Shown here one piece after another: positions 45,914 through 53,522 of a stretch of 64,000 nt of DNA. Source of the stretch: Agromyces allii (lineage in GTDB: Bacteria > Actinomycetota > Actinomycetes > Actinomycetales > Microbacteriaceae). The notes below the pieces were generated by a model. The model saw nothing but the letters and a program-made list of their open reading frames with translations, searched no databases and had not been told where the DNA came from. The stretch is from assembly GCF_009749385.1 (NCBI RefSeq), contig NZ_WBIN01000004.1:62001-126000 (forward strand), read 5' to 3'. The position numbers were made by a program, and so were the translations under genes. How positions within the stretch are numbered: position 1 is the first letter of the stretch; each line of letters starts with the position of its first letter.

Positions 45914-46765
45914 TCAGTACCAGTTGACCGACTGCGAGTGCGACCAGGCGCTGCACGGCGAGCCGTACGAGCCGGCGATGTAGCCGAGGCCCCACTTGAT
46001 CTGGGTCGCGGCGTTGGTCTCCCAGTCGGCGCCGGCCGTGGCCATCTTGCTGCCGGGCAGCGACTGCGGGATGCCGGTGGCACCGCTCGAGCCGTTGTAC
46101 GCGGTGTACGACCAGCCGGACTCCTTCGCCCAGAGGCTGTCGAGGCACTGGAACTGGTCGTCGCCCCAGCCGTACATCGATGCGGCGAGCGAGCGGGCGG
46201 TCGCGCGGGCGCCGTCGGGCGTGTTCGCGTTCGCGAGCGCCTGCGCGGCCTCGGCCGCGGCCTGCTCTGCGGCGATCCGCTGCTGCTCGTCGTAGGCCTT
46301 GGTCGCCGCGGCGGTCTTCTCCGCCTCGGCCTTCGTCTGCTTCGTGAGGCCGACGATGTCCTCGGTCGGGATGAGCTCGTAGTCGCTGAGCGAGGCGACG
46401 GAGGCCTGCAGCCCGGAGGCGTCGACCTTGCCGTCGGCGGCGGCGAGCGTCGCGTTGGCCAGCGAGATGGTGTCCTTCGCCTGCGAGGCGGCCTTGGCCG
46501 CGGCGATGCCGCTGTACACGCCGAGTCCGTCGCGGCTGAGGCCGGTCGCCTGGGTGAGCTGCGCGGTCGCGTCGATGCGCTCCTGGGTCTTGACGGCGTC
46601 CTGCACGGCGAAGCCGGTGCCGACGACGAGCCCGAGGGCGGCGACGGCGCCGACCGCGATGAGGCGCTTGCGGTTCACGCGGCGAGCGCGGTTGCCGCGC
46701 CGGGTGTCGATGTGTTCGGGGGTGGTATTCGAGCGTTCTGACGTTGCATTCGTAGTGGTTCGCAT
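45914..46765 (-). CDS. Secreted transglycosylase-like protein, paralogue 1
   Basis: This 283-residue exported protein has a basic N-terminus, a signal anchor (LIAVGAVAALGLVVGTGFAV, 35-54) and an Ala-rich helical middle region. The C-terminal lytic-transglycosylase-like domain (about 195-283) has YGWGDDQFQCLDSLWAKESG (Glu215 as candidate acid), GIPQSLPGSKM and KWGLGYIAGSYGSPCSAW. Such proteins cleave peptidoglycan in wall turnover. The ATG lies 70 nt from a 41-bp element shared with the paralogue at 55334-56284. Confidence 0.87.
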   Translation of the reverse strand: MRTTTNATSERSNTTPEHIDTRRGNRARRVNRKRLIAVGAVAALGLVVGTGFAVQDAVKTQERIDATAQLTQATGLSRDGLGVYSGIAAAKAASQAKDTISLANATLAAADGKVDASGLQASVASLSDYELIPTEDIVGLTKQTKAEAEKTAAATKAYDEQQRIAAEQAAAEAAQALANANTPDGARATARSLAASMYGWGDDQFQCLDSLWAKESGWSYTAYNGSSGATGIPQSLPGSKMATAGADWETNAATQIKWGLGYIAGSYGSPCSAWSHSQSVNWY

Positions 46766-46834
46766 GAATCCTGAGCGCTCGGGAATCGGGGGAAATGGGG
46801 ACGCACCCGCCGAGCTCGGGCACAAGGCACAAAC

Positions 46835-46875
46835 TCTGCCGGTGGTTTCTGTACAGATCCTCACTTCTGCCTGTG
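46835..46875 (-). promoter_or_regulatory. 41-bp element upstream of transglycosylase 1
   Basis: This stretch aligns without gaps to 56377-56417 upstream of the paralogue, with 33 of 41 bases identical. On the minus strand it reads CACAGG, 16 nt containing AGAAGTGAGG, TACAGA, then CGGCAGA. It may be a shared promoter or a binding site for a common regulator. Confidence 0.6.
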
Positions 46876-46918
46876 CAGACCATGACCGCACCCGGCCCTG
46901 CCCCGGAATACTGGGGGG

Positions 46919-47332
46919 ATGGCGCAAACCTCCGAATCCCCTGAGTCACCCGCTCCGGGCAACCGCTGTCCGTGCACGAGCGGACTCACGTTCGGTGAGT
47001 GCTGCGGCCGCAGGATCGTCGACGGCGAGCCCGCGCCGACCGCCGCGCAGCTCATGCGCTCGCGCTTCACGGCGTTCGCGATCGGCGACGCCCCGTACCT
47101 GCTCGCGACCTGGCATGCGTCGACGCGCCCCCGCGAGCTCGACCTCGATCCCGAGATCCGATGGCTGCGGCTCGACCTCCTGCGCACCGAGCAGGGCGGG
47201 CCGCTCGACCGCACCGGCGTCGTCGAGTTCGCCGCGTACTACCGGCACGACGGCGAGCGCGGCATCCAGCAGGAGGTCAGCTCGTTCGTGCGCGAGGGCG
47301 GGCGCTGGTTCTACGTCGACGCGGTCGGCTGA
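46919..47332 (+). CDS. YchJ-family SEC-C motif protein
   Basis: This 137-residue UPF0225 protein has a zinc-binding SEC-C-like N-terminus NRCPCTSGLTFGECCGRRI and the NTF2-like YchJ domain with LMRSRFTAFAIGDAPYLLATW and VVEFAAYYRHDG. Function is unknown; the family is widespread. It is divergent from transglycosylase 1. Confidence 0.9.
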   Translation: MAQTSESPESPAPGNRCPCTSGLTFGECCGRRIVDGEPAPTAAQLMRSRFTAFAIGDAPYLLATWHASTRPRELDLDPEIRWLRLDLLRTEQGGPLDRTGVVEFAAYYRHDGERGIQQEVSSFVREGGRWFYVDAVG

Positions 47333-47401
47333 ACCGACGACAACCCCGGTGCGCTCGGGCGATCTCGCGCCTCGTGCCGCGCGGGTCGCACGGCGGGCCG
47401 G

Positions 47402-48265
47402 CTACGCGTCGCGCGTGCCGCCCTGTTCGAGCGGTTCGCCGTCGAGGGCGAGGTAGGCGCGCTCCACGGCGCCCGTGAGCCCCTCCGGCGGGAGCGGCCA
47501 GTCCGCGTGGGCGGCGAGCGCCTCGTCGGCGGGAAGGCCCTGGGCGTGCGCGCCGGCGATCCGATCGGCGATCACCCGGAGGACGCCCGCCTGCCGGGCG
47601 ACGAACGCGCGATCGACGACCGCACCGTGCCCGGGCATGACGAGGTCGCCATCGCGCATGTCGGCGGCGAGCGCCTCGAGCACGTCGGGCCAGGTCAGCG
47701 GGTACGAGCCCGAGCCGTACATCGGCGGCCCCGACTCCTCGACGAGGTCGCCGAGCACCCACACACGCACGTCGGGCACGAACAGCACGACGTCGGTGTC
47801 GCTGTGCGCCGGCGGCTGCGGGAGAAGCCGCACGGCCCGCCCTCCGAGGTCGAGGTCGACGGGCGCGTCGATCGGATGCGTCGGCGGCACGAGCTCCACG
47901 TCGGCCCACGCCCTGCCCGGCTCGCGCGACGGGTCGAGACGCCACGCGGCCACCCGCGGCCCCTCGTAGCGTTCGAAGTGCCGCGCGATGAGCGCATGAC
48001 CGTGGATCGCGACATCCGGCACGCCCGACCTGAACGCCTGGTTGCCGAAGGTGTGGTCGAAGTGCGCGTGCGTGTTGACGAGCCCCAGCACGGGTCGGTC
48101 GAATCGCGAACGGATGTCGGCGAGGATTTCGGCCCCCTCGGAGGGATCGCCCCCGGCATCGACCACGAGGAGGCCATCGGCGCCCTCGACGACCACGACG
48201 GACAGGTCGAACGGCCCGCCACGGCGCTGGTGCACGCCCTCGGCGACGGTGATCCAGGTCGGCAT
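47402..48265 (-). CDS. MBL-fold metallo-hydrolase
   Basis: This 287-residue metallo-beta-lactamase-fold protein has the metal motif NTHAHFDHTFGN (His66, His68, Asp70, His71), DLGGRAVRLLPQPPAHSDTD with a ligand His, LGDLVEESGPP and MPGHGAVVD. The overall pattern is that of SoxH/beta-lactamase-like hydrolases rather than glyoxalase II. The substrate is unknown. It is divergent from the alarmone synthetase. Confidence 0.88.
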   Translation of the reverse strand: MPTWITVAEGVHQRRGGPFDLSVVVVEGADGLLVVDAGGDPSEGAEILADIRSRFDRPVLGLVNTHAHFDHTFGNQAFRSGVPDVAIHGHALIARHFERYEGPRVAAWRLDPSREPGRAWADVELVPPTHPIDAPVDLDLGGRAVRLLPQPPAHSDTDVVLFVPDVRVWVLGDLVEESGPPMYGSGSYPLTWPDVLEALAADMRDGDLVMPGHGAVVDRAFVARQAGVLRVIADRIAGAHAQGLPADEALAAHADWPLPPEGLTGAVERAYLALDGEPLEQGGTRDA

Positions 48266-48271
48266 GGGGCG

Positions 48272-48277
48272 AGCCTA
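48272..48277 (-). promoter_or_regulatory. Leaderless-type -10 of the MBL gene
   Basis: On the minus strand TAGGCT is followed by CGCCCC and the ATG at 48265. Confidence 0.55.
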
Positions 48278-48284
48278 GCCCGCG

Positions 48285-48328
48285 CGCGGCCGCCCGGCAC
48301 CGGTCACGCGGCCGCCCGGCACCGGTCA
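48285..48328. repeat. 22-bp perfect tandem duplication
   Basis: 48285-48306 and 48307-48328 are identical and contain CGGCCGCCCGGCACCGGTCA. The duplication sits between the divergent MBL and alarmone synthetase genes, upstream of both promoters. Confidence 0.8.
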
Positions 48329-48352
48329 AAGGCAATGCAGAGGTTCGCCTCG

Positions 48353-48358
48353 TACGGT
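48353..48358 (+). promoter_or_regulatory. Leaderless-type -10 of the alarmone synthetase gene
   Basis: TACGGT lies 7 nt before the GTG at 48366, which favours that start over the GTG at 48357 embedded in the hexamer region. Confidence 0.5.
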
Positions 48359-48365
48359 GGATCCC

Positions 48366-49109
48366 GTGACTGCGACCCAACCCACCGCCGACCACGATGC
48401 CGGCGGGCGAGGCCTCACCGAGCGGGCTCAGCGCGCGATCGAGGCCATCGACGGCAACACGCTCGAAGAGATGCGGACCCTGCGCGACGAGACCGAGCGG
48501 TTCATGCTCCGGTACAAGTTCGGCATGGACGAGGTCATCACCAAGCTCTCGATCCTCCGCGAGGAGTTCGGGCAGACGCACGCCTACAACCCGATCGAGC
48601 ACATCTCGAGCCGCCTCAAGAGCCTCGACAGCGTCATCGACAAGCTCGACCGCAAGGGCGTCGACCCGACGTTCGACTCGATCCGCGAGACGATCACCGA
48701 CATCGCCGGCGTGCGCGTGACGTGCAGCTTCGTCTCCGACGTGTACCGGGTCGCCGAGCTGCTGACGGCCCAGGGCGACATCCGGGTGCTGAAGAAGAAG
48801 GACTACATCGCTGAGCCGAAGGCGAACGGCTACCAGAGCCTGCACCTGATCGTCGAGGTGCCCGTCTTCCTCTCGACCGGCACGCACCACGTGCCCGTCG
48901 AGGTGCAGGTGCGCACGATCGCGATGGACTTCTGGGCGAGCCTCGAGCACAAGATCTACTACAAGTACGACCGGCAGGTTCCGGCCGCCCTGCTCGAGGA
49001 CCTGACGGATGCCGCGCACACGGCGTCCGAGCTCGACGCGCGCATGGAGCGGCTGCACCGCGAGCTGCACGGCGAGCGTCCCGCGAACAGCCGGCCCGTC
49101 GCCATCTGA
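48366..49109 (+). CDS. Small alarmone synthetase (RelQ/RelP-type)
   Basis: This 247-residue single-domain RelA/SpoT synthetase makes (p)ppGpp from ATP and GDP/GTP. Synthetase motifs include IEHISSRLKSLDSVIDKLDR, ITDIAGVRVTCSFVSDVYRV, PKANGYQSLHLIVEVPVF and VPVEVQVRTIAMDFWASLEH. No hydrolase, TGS or ACT domain is present. A start at 48357 would add three residues. In Actinobacteria such enzymes supplement the bifunctional Rel. Confidence 0.9.
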   Translation: MTATQPTADHDAGGRGLTERAQRAIEAIDGNTLEEMRTLRDETERFMLRYKFGMDEVITKLSILREEFGQTHAYNPIEHISSRLKSLDSVIDKLDRKGVDPTFDSIRETITDIAGVRVTCSFVSDVYRVAELLTAQGDIRVLKKKDYIAEPKANGYQSLHLIVEVPVFLSTGTHHVPVEVQVRTIAMDFWASLEHKIYYKYDRQVPAALLEDLTDAAHTASELDARMERLHRELHGERPANSRPVAI

Positions 49110-49111
49110 GG

Positions 49112-49786
49112 TCAACCGAGGCCGGCGAGCACGTCCCGGCCGGCGTCGGTGAGCTTGAGCGACCGATCGTGCGGCAACGCCGTCGCCCACCCGCGATCGA
49201 GGAAGACGCGCCGGATCTCGGCGCCGAGCGCGCCCGCGACGTGCGGACGGCGCTCGGTCCAGTCGAGGCATCCGCGCACCGCCGGGCGCCGACCCGACGC
49301 AGGCTCGGGTCGGAGGCCGAGGCGCTGCGCGACCGGCCCGCTCCCGGTGATCTCGCCGACGCGACCGGCGACGAGCGGCGCGACCGATCCCTCTTCGACG
49401 AGCGCGTCCGCGATGACGAGGGCGACGCGACCGGCGAGGTGGTCGTAGCAGGAGCGCAGCTCGGCGAGCCTCAGTGCGGTCGACGACTGCCGCAGCGAGG
49501 TCACCCGCTGCCGGGGAGCGATGCGCTGCACTGCCTCGACGGCATCGGCGACGCTCGCGTCGGCGAGGGCGAAGTATCGGTGGCGGCCGAGCCGACGATC
49601 GACGAGCAGGCCGCCCTCGACGAGCTGCGCGAGGTGCGCGCTCGCGGTCGGCGGGCGCACGCCGGCGATGGCCGCGAGCTCGCTCGCCGGTCTCGCGCCG
49701 CCGTCGAGCAGCGCCACGAGCATGGCGGCCCGTGCCGGTTCGCCCATGAGCCTGGCGGGGTACGAGAGGTCTGCGTCGCCGTTCAC
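49112..49786 (-). CDS. ArsR-type winged-helix regulator
   Basis: This 224-residue protein has an N-terminal ArsR-like HTH with GEPARAAMLVALLDGGARPA, SELAAIAGVRPPTASAHLAQL and GGLLVDRRLGRHRYFALAD. A longer C-terminal half contains RSCYDHLAGRVALVIADALV and ARRVFLD-like (here EIRRVFLDRGWATALPHD). No metal-binding CxC is present in the recognition helix. It is divergent from the P450-like gene across 64 nt and probably regulates it. It converges on the alarmone synthetase with a 2-nt gap. Confidence 0.85.
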   Translation of the reverse strand: MNGDADLSYPARLMGEPARAAMLVALLDGGARPASELAAIAGVRPPTASAHLAQLVEGGLLVDRRLGRHRYFALADASVADAVEAVQRIAPRQRVTSLRQSSTALRLAELRSCYDHLAGRVALVIADALVEEGSVAPLVAGRVGEITGSGPVAQRLGLRPEPASGRRPAVRGCLDWTERRPHVAGALGAEIRRVFLDRGWATALPHDRSLKLTDAGRDVLAGLG

Positions 49787-49792
49787 GTCGCC

Positions 49793-49798
49793 AGCCTA
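49793..49798 (-). promoter_or_regulatory. Leaderless-type -10 of the ArsR-type gene
   Basis: On the minus strand TAGGCT is followed by GGCGAC and the GTG at 49786. Confidence 0.55.
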
Positions 49799-49838
49799 CG
49801 CCGACGACGTTTCGCCGCAGGGCGAAGCGTTCCGGGCA

Positions 49839-49844
49839 TAGCGT
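49839..49844 (+). promoter_or_regulatory. Leaderless-type -10 of the P450-like gene
   Basis: TAGCGT is followed by CGAAGC and the ATG at 49851. It lies 40 bp from the divergent -10 of the ArsR-type regulator. Confidence 0.55.
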
Positions 49845-49850
49845 CGAAGC

Positions 49851-50729
49851 ATGCCGATCACGATCACCCAGCCCTCCGAGGTGCGCCGCCTGCTCGCCGA
49901 CGCGTCCCTGCTCGTTCCCGAGGCGGATGCCGCGTCCGAGCGCGCGAGCGAACGGTTCCGCTCGGCGAGCTCCCGGTTCGTGAACGGGGCCGTGCACGAC
50001 CGGCGTCGGCAGCTGATCGAGGAGCGGCTCGGGACCCTGAGCCTGCCGGCGCTCGCGGACACCGCCGCCGCGCTCGCCCGACGGGCACGGACCGCTCCCC
50101 CGCACGTCGTCGCCCGGACGGTACCGGTCGCGTGCCTGGCGACGCATCTCGGGTTCGCCGACCCTGATGGGCTCCCTCCGCTCGTCGGGGCGGTCGCGGC
50201 CGTCTATCCGACCGGCGAGGCGTCGGACGAGGCCGATGACGCGATCACCCGGTTGCTCGCCGCGGCGCCGGCGATCGGGTCCGCCGAGGCGGCGGCGCTC
50301 GACGTGCAGCTGCTCGTGCAGGCCCATCTCGCGACCGCCGCGCTCATCGAGGGCGCGCTCCGCACGGTGGCCGGCGAGCCGTCGCTCAGCACGCGTGCGG
50401 CGCTCGTCCTCGCCCTGCACCACGCACCCCCGGTTCCGGCGACCCGCCGTGTCCATCCCGACGGCGAGCTCGTCGTGCTGACGCTCGGCGACCCGGCCGC
50501 CGCCGCCGTCGACACCCAGGGCAGCGAGGACGCTCCGCTGCTCGCGTTCGGCGCCGGCCCGCGTGCGTGCCCGGCCCCGGCGCACGCCCTGGCGATCGCA
50601 TCCGCCGTCGTCGAGGTGCTCCGCGAGCGCGAAGCCTCGGGCCCGCCCGACGCCGAACCAGATGACAGCCGGGGCCACGACGAGGAGCCCGATCACCATC
50701 GCCGGCTTCGCGACGGGAGGTCGCGATGA
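49851..50729 (+). CDS. Compressed cytochrome P450-like protein
   Basis: This 292-residue protein shows the order of P450 landmarks in shortened form. SSRFVNGAVHDRRRQLIEER resembles the C helix; VVARTVPVACLATHLGF follows. LLVQAHLATAALIEGALRTV (154-173) aligns with the I helix, HHAPPVPATRRV with the post-K-helix strand and LLAFGAGPRACPAP with the heme Cys loop (Cys240). Normal P450s have about 400 residues. The N-terminal part is missing and the K-helix ExxR is replaced by ALVLAL. It may be a heme protein without oxygenase activity. It overlaps the next gene by 4 nt. Confidence 0.65.
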   Translation: MPITITQPSEVRRLLADASLLVPEADAASERASERFRSASSRFVNGAVHDRRRQLIEERLGTLSLPALADTAAALARRARTAPPHVVARTVPVACLATHLGFADPDGLPPLVGAVAAVYPTGEASDEADDAITRLLAAAPAIGSAEAAALDVQLLVQAHLATAALIEGALRTVAGEPSLSTRAALVLALHHAPPVPATRRVHPDGELVVLTLGDPAAAAVDTQGSEDAPLLAFGAGPRACPAPAHALAIASAVVEVLREREASGPPDAEPDDSRGHDEEPDHHRRLRDGRSR

Positions 50730-51535
50730 TCACCCCCGCCGAGTTCGCCGCTCGACACCGCCCCGGCGCACCGCTGCTCCTGCCGAACGCGTGGGACGCG
50801 GCATCCGGCAGGTGGCTGGCCTCACGGGGCCACGACGCGATCGGAACGACGAGCCTGGGCGTGGCGCTCGCGAACGGCCTGCACGACGGCGCCGGCGAGA
50901 CCGCCGACGAGACCATGCGCCTCGCCGAGCTGCTCACCGCGGCCGGCATCGGGCTGAGCGTGGACCTGGAGTCGGGATTCTCGGACGACCCCGACGAGGT
51001 CGGGGACTACGTGGGGCACCTCAGCACGCTCGGAGTCCTGGGCGTGAACATCGAGGACTCGACGGCGGCCGGCGCACTCGCGGACCCCGAACTCGCGGCC
51101 GCGAAGGTCGCGGCGATCGCCGCGGCCGCGCCCGGCCTGTTCGTGAACGCCCGCACGGACGCCTTCTGGATCGAGGCCGGCGGGCCGATGTCCGAACGCG
51201 AGGCCGCAGCGGTGGCACGCGCGCAGCGCTACCTCGACGCGGGCGCGACCGGCGTCTTCGTGCCGGGCGCCATGCCGATCGAGCTGGTCGCCCGGCTCGC
51301 ATCGACGATCGACGCTCCGCTCAACGTGCTCCCCCAGGCCGACGCTGCGTTCGAGCAGCTCGCCGCGGCCGGCGTCGCCCGGGTCAGCACGGGGCCGCTC
51401 CTGTTCCGGGCCGCGCTCGGCGCCATGGACGACGCCCTGGCCCGCACGCTCGGGGCGGCCAGGGCACCGAGCGGGATCCCGACGTACGACGAGGCGGTGG
51501 AGTTCGCCGGGCCGTCGTCGACGGCCGAGTCGTGA
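50726..51535 (+). CDS. Isocitrate lyase/PEP mutase superfamily enzyme
   Basis: This 269-residue alpha/beta-barrel protein has LLLPNAWDAASGRWLASRGH, the metal/phosphate site VDLESGFSDDP (Asp80, Glu82), GVNIEDS (106-112) and LFVNARTDAFW. The isocitrate lyase active-site loop KKCGH is absent. A C-C or C-P bond enzyme acting on an oxaloacetate- or phosphonopyruvate-like substrate is therefore more likely. It is translationally coupled (ATGA) to the P450-like gene. Confidence 0.87.
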   Translation: MITPAEFAARHRPGAPLLLPNAWDAASGRWLASRGHDAIGTTSLGVALANGLHDGAGETADETMRLAELLTAAGIGLSVDLESGFSDDPDEVGDYVGHLSTLGVLGVNIEDSTAAGALADPELAAAKVAAIAAAAPGLFVNARTDAFWIEAGGPMSEREAAAVARAQRYLDAGATGVFVPGAMPIELVARLASTIDAPLNVLPQADAAFEQLAAAGVARVSTGPLLFRAALGAMDDALARTLGAARAPSGIPTYDEAVEFAGPSSTAES

Positions 51536-51572
51536 GCACGCGCCCGGAACCGGGGCGCCGAGGACTGGATCG

Positions 51573-52595
51573 CTAGTCGCCCTGCTTCGCACGGCTCGGC
51601 TGCACGCGCGTCGGCTCACCGGGCATCTTCGGGAAGTCGGGCGGGAACGGCAGTTCGCCGAGGCCGTCGCCGAGGTCGCGCGCCCACCACTCGAGCAGCG
51701 TGTCGAGCCGGCCGGGGTGGTCGTGCATGCCCGCCCACGGGTCGCCGACCTCGGCGAGACGGGCGGGAACCGTGCGGATCGTGTGCGCGGTCGGGTCGGT
51801 GGTCTCGAGCTCGCTCCACTCGAGCGGGCACGAGACGGGCGCGTGCGGCAGCGGACGCGGGCTGTAGGCCCCCGCCATCGTGCGGTCGCGGTTGGCCTGG
51901 TTGTAGTCGATGAAGATGCGGTCGCCGCGCTCCTCCTTCCACCAGTTCGTGGTCACGAGGTCTGGCTTACGCCGCTCGAGCTCGCGCCCGAGCGCGATCA
52001 CCGCGTGGCGCACCTCGAGGAACTCGTGCTCGGGCTCGATCGGCGCGAAGACGTGGATGCCGCGGCTGCCCGAGCTCTTCACGAACCCCGTGAGCCCGAC
52101 CTCGCCGAGCAGGTCGCGGAGTGCGAGCGCGATGGGCACCGCCTCGGCGAACCCGGTGCCGGGCTGCGGATCGAGGTCGATGCGCAGCTGGTCGGGGTTG
52201 TCGGTGTTCGACGCGCGCGACGCCCACGGATGGAACACGATCGTGTTCATCTGCGCGGCCCAGACCGCACCCGCCGGTTCGTCGAGCACGACCTGCGGAT
52301 GCCGCCGGCCGCTGGGGTAGGTGACGGTCACCGAGCGCAGCCACTCCGGCGCCCCGCGCGGCGGGTTCTTCGAGAAGAACTGCTCGCCGTCGATGCCCTC
52401 GGGGAACCGCTGCAACGACACCGGCCGCCCGCCGTTCGCCTCGATGAACGGGCCCCCGACTGCGACGAGGTACTCGGCGAGTTCGAGCTTGGTGATGCCG
52501 ACCTCGGGCCAGAGCACCCTCGAAGGCGACGACACGCGCACCTGACGTTCGCCCTCGGGGCCCGGAACGGTGAGCTGTGCCGCGTCGCCTGCCAT
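51573..52595 (-). CDS. Stand-alone LigD-type primase-polymerase
   Basis: This 340-residue archaeo-eukaryotic primase-like polymerase domain is of the type fused to LigD in bacterial NHEJ. The metal-binding aspartates lie in LRIDLDPQPG (Asp140, Asp142) and FIDYNQANRD (Asp230). VKSSGSRGIHVF (172-183) is the nucleotide-binding motif. No ligase, nuclease or ku gene is in the window. Stand-alone PolDom proteins in mycobacteria extend gaps during repair. Confidence 0.9.
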   Translation of the reverse strand: MAGDAAQLTVPGPEGERQVRVSSPSRVLWPEVGITKLELAEYLVAVGGPFIEANGGRPVSLQRFPEGIDGEQFFSKNPPRGAPEWLRSVTVTYPSGRRHPQVVLDEPAGAVWAAQMNTIVFHPWASRASNTDNPDQLRIDLDPQPGTGFAEAVPIALALRDLLGEVGLTGFVKSSGSRGIHVFAPIEPEHEFLEVRHAVIALGRELERRKPDLVTTNWWKEERGDRIFIDYNQANRDRTMAGAYSPRPLPHAPVSCPLEWSELETTDPTAHTIRTVPARLAEVGDPWAGMHDHPGRLDTLLEWWARDLGDGLGELPFPPDFPKMPGEPTRVQPSRAKQGD

Positions 52596-52602
52596 GCCTG
52601 CG

Positions 52603-52608
52603 ACGCTA
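52603..52608 (-). promoter_or_regulatory. Leaderless-type -10 of the LigD-polymerase gene
   Basis: On the minus strand TAGCGT lies 7 nt before the ATG at 52595. Confidence 0.5.
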
Positions 52609-52693
52609 CTCCACGCCCCCGACGCCGGGCGAGGGCGGCGACGCGGCGGCCGGGGTCGGCGCAGGCCGGCGCGTCAGCAGCCGGCGACGGCGG

Positions 52694-53473
52694 TCAGGAC
52701 GCCTCGGTGCGCCGTGCCTCGCGCGCGCGCTCGCGTTCGGCGTCGGCCGCCGCGGCCTCTTCGGGCGTCGGAGCCGTGCCGCCGAGATGCCGGGGCTGCC
52801 ACCACTGCCCGGTGCCGTCGACGGGGTACTCGCGCTGCACCCGGTCGACGAGTTCCTGCAGCCGCACCTTCAGCCGCTCGGTCGCGACGTGGGCCTCCTC
52901 GTCGGCGCCGACCGTGATCGGCGCCCCGAATGCGAAGCTCACCGGCACGCCGAAGCGTTCGAAGAAGCCGACCTTGTGACGCTTGGTGAGCAGGCGGTGG
53001 CCGCCCCACACCGCGACGGGGATGATCGGCACCCCTGCCTCGGCTGCGAGTCGCGCCGCACCGGTCTTGAGGTCGCGGACCGTGAACGAGGCGCTCACGC
53101 CGGCCTCGGGGAACACGCCGAGCAGTTCGCCGCTGCGAAGCGCCTCGACCGCCTTCGCGTACGCCGCAGCTCCCGCCTTCATGTCGACCGAGATGTGCCG
53201 CATGCCGCGCATGAGCGCACCGACGACCGGCTTGTCGAAGACGCTCTGCTTCGCCATGAACCGGATGCGCCGACGATTGGCGAGCCAGGTCACCCACTCG
53301 ACGAGCGCGAACTCGAGGTAGCCGAAATGCGTCATGGCGAGCACCGCGCCGCCGCTCGTCGGCACATGCTCGACGCCGGTCACGCGGCGCTTGACCCCCA
53401 ACGCCCCGAACAGCCCGCGCCCCACGACGATCGCCGTGCTGTAGATGGGCTCGCTCGAGCGTCGTGCGGTCAT
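52694..53473 (-). CDS. PlsC-family acyltransferase, second copy
   Basis: This 259-residue lysophospholipid acyltransferase-like protein contains AMTHFGYLEFALVEW where HX4D is expected; the acid is Glu, not Asp. LGVFPEAGVSASFTVRDLKT replaces the usual PEGTRS. Both changes are shared by an actinobacterial subgroup of the family, as far as I can recall, so activity may persist on another acceptor. A charged, Ala/Glu/Arg-rich C-terminus ends the protein. Confidence 0.82.
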   Translation of the reverse strand: MTARRSSEPIYSTAIVVGRGLFGALGVKRRVTGVEHVPTSGGAVLAMTHFGYLEFALVEWVTWLANRRRIRFMAKQSVFDKPVVGALMRGMRHISVDMKAGAAAYAKAVEALRSGELLGVFPEAGVSASFTVRDLKTGAARLAAEAGVPIIPVAVWGGHRLLTKRHKVGFFERFGVPVSFAFGAPITVGADEEAHVATERLKVRLQELVDRVQREYPVDGTGQWWQPRHLGGTAPTPEEAAAADAERERAREARRTEAS

Positions 53474-53479
53474 GCGTCA

Positions 53480-53485
53480 ATCGTA
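53480..53485 (-). promoter_or_regulatory. Leaderless-type -10 of the second plsC
   Basis: On the minus strand TACGAT is followed by TGACGC and the ATG at 53473. Confidence 0.55.
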
Positions 53486-53522
53486 CGGCGGCGCCCTGGA
53501 GCCCCGCTGCACGGGATCGGGA

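Noticed and set aside
46766..46918. c-di-AMP (ydaO-type) riboswitch before the transglycosylase genes, as known for some actinobacterial wall hydrolases.
   Set aside because: I could not find the conserved ydaO core sequences or helices. The conserved part is a 41-bp block nearer to a promoter or operator.
50726..51535. Annotation as isocitrate lyase of the glyoxylate shunt.
   Set aside because: The protein is far too short and lacks the KKCGH catalytic loop; it belongs to the wider PEP mutase group.
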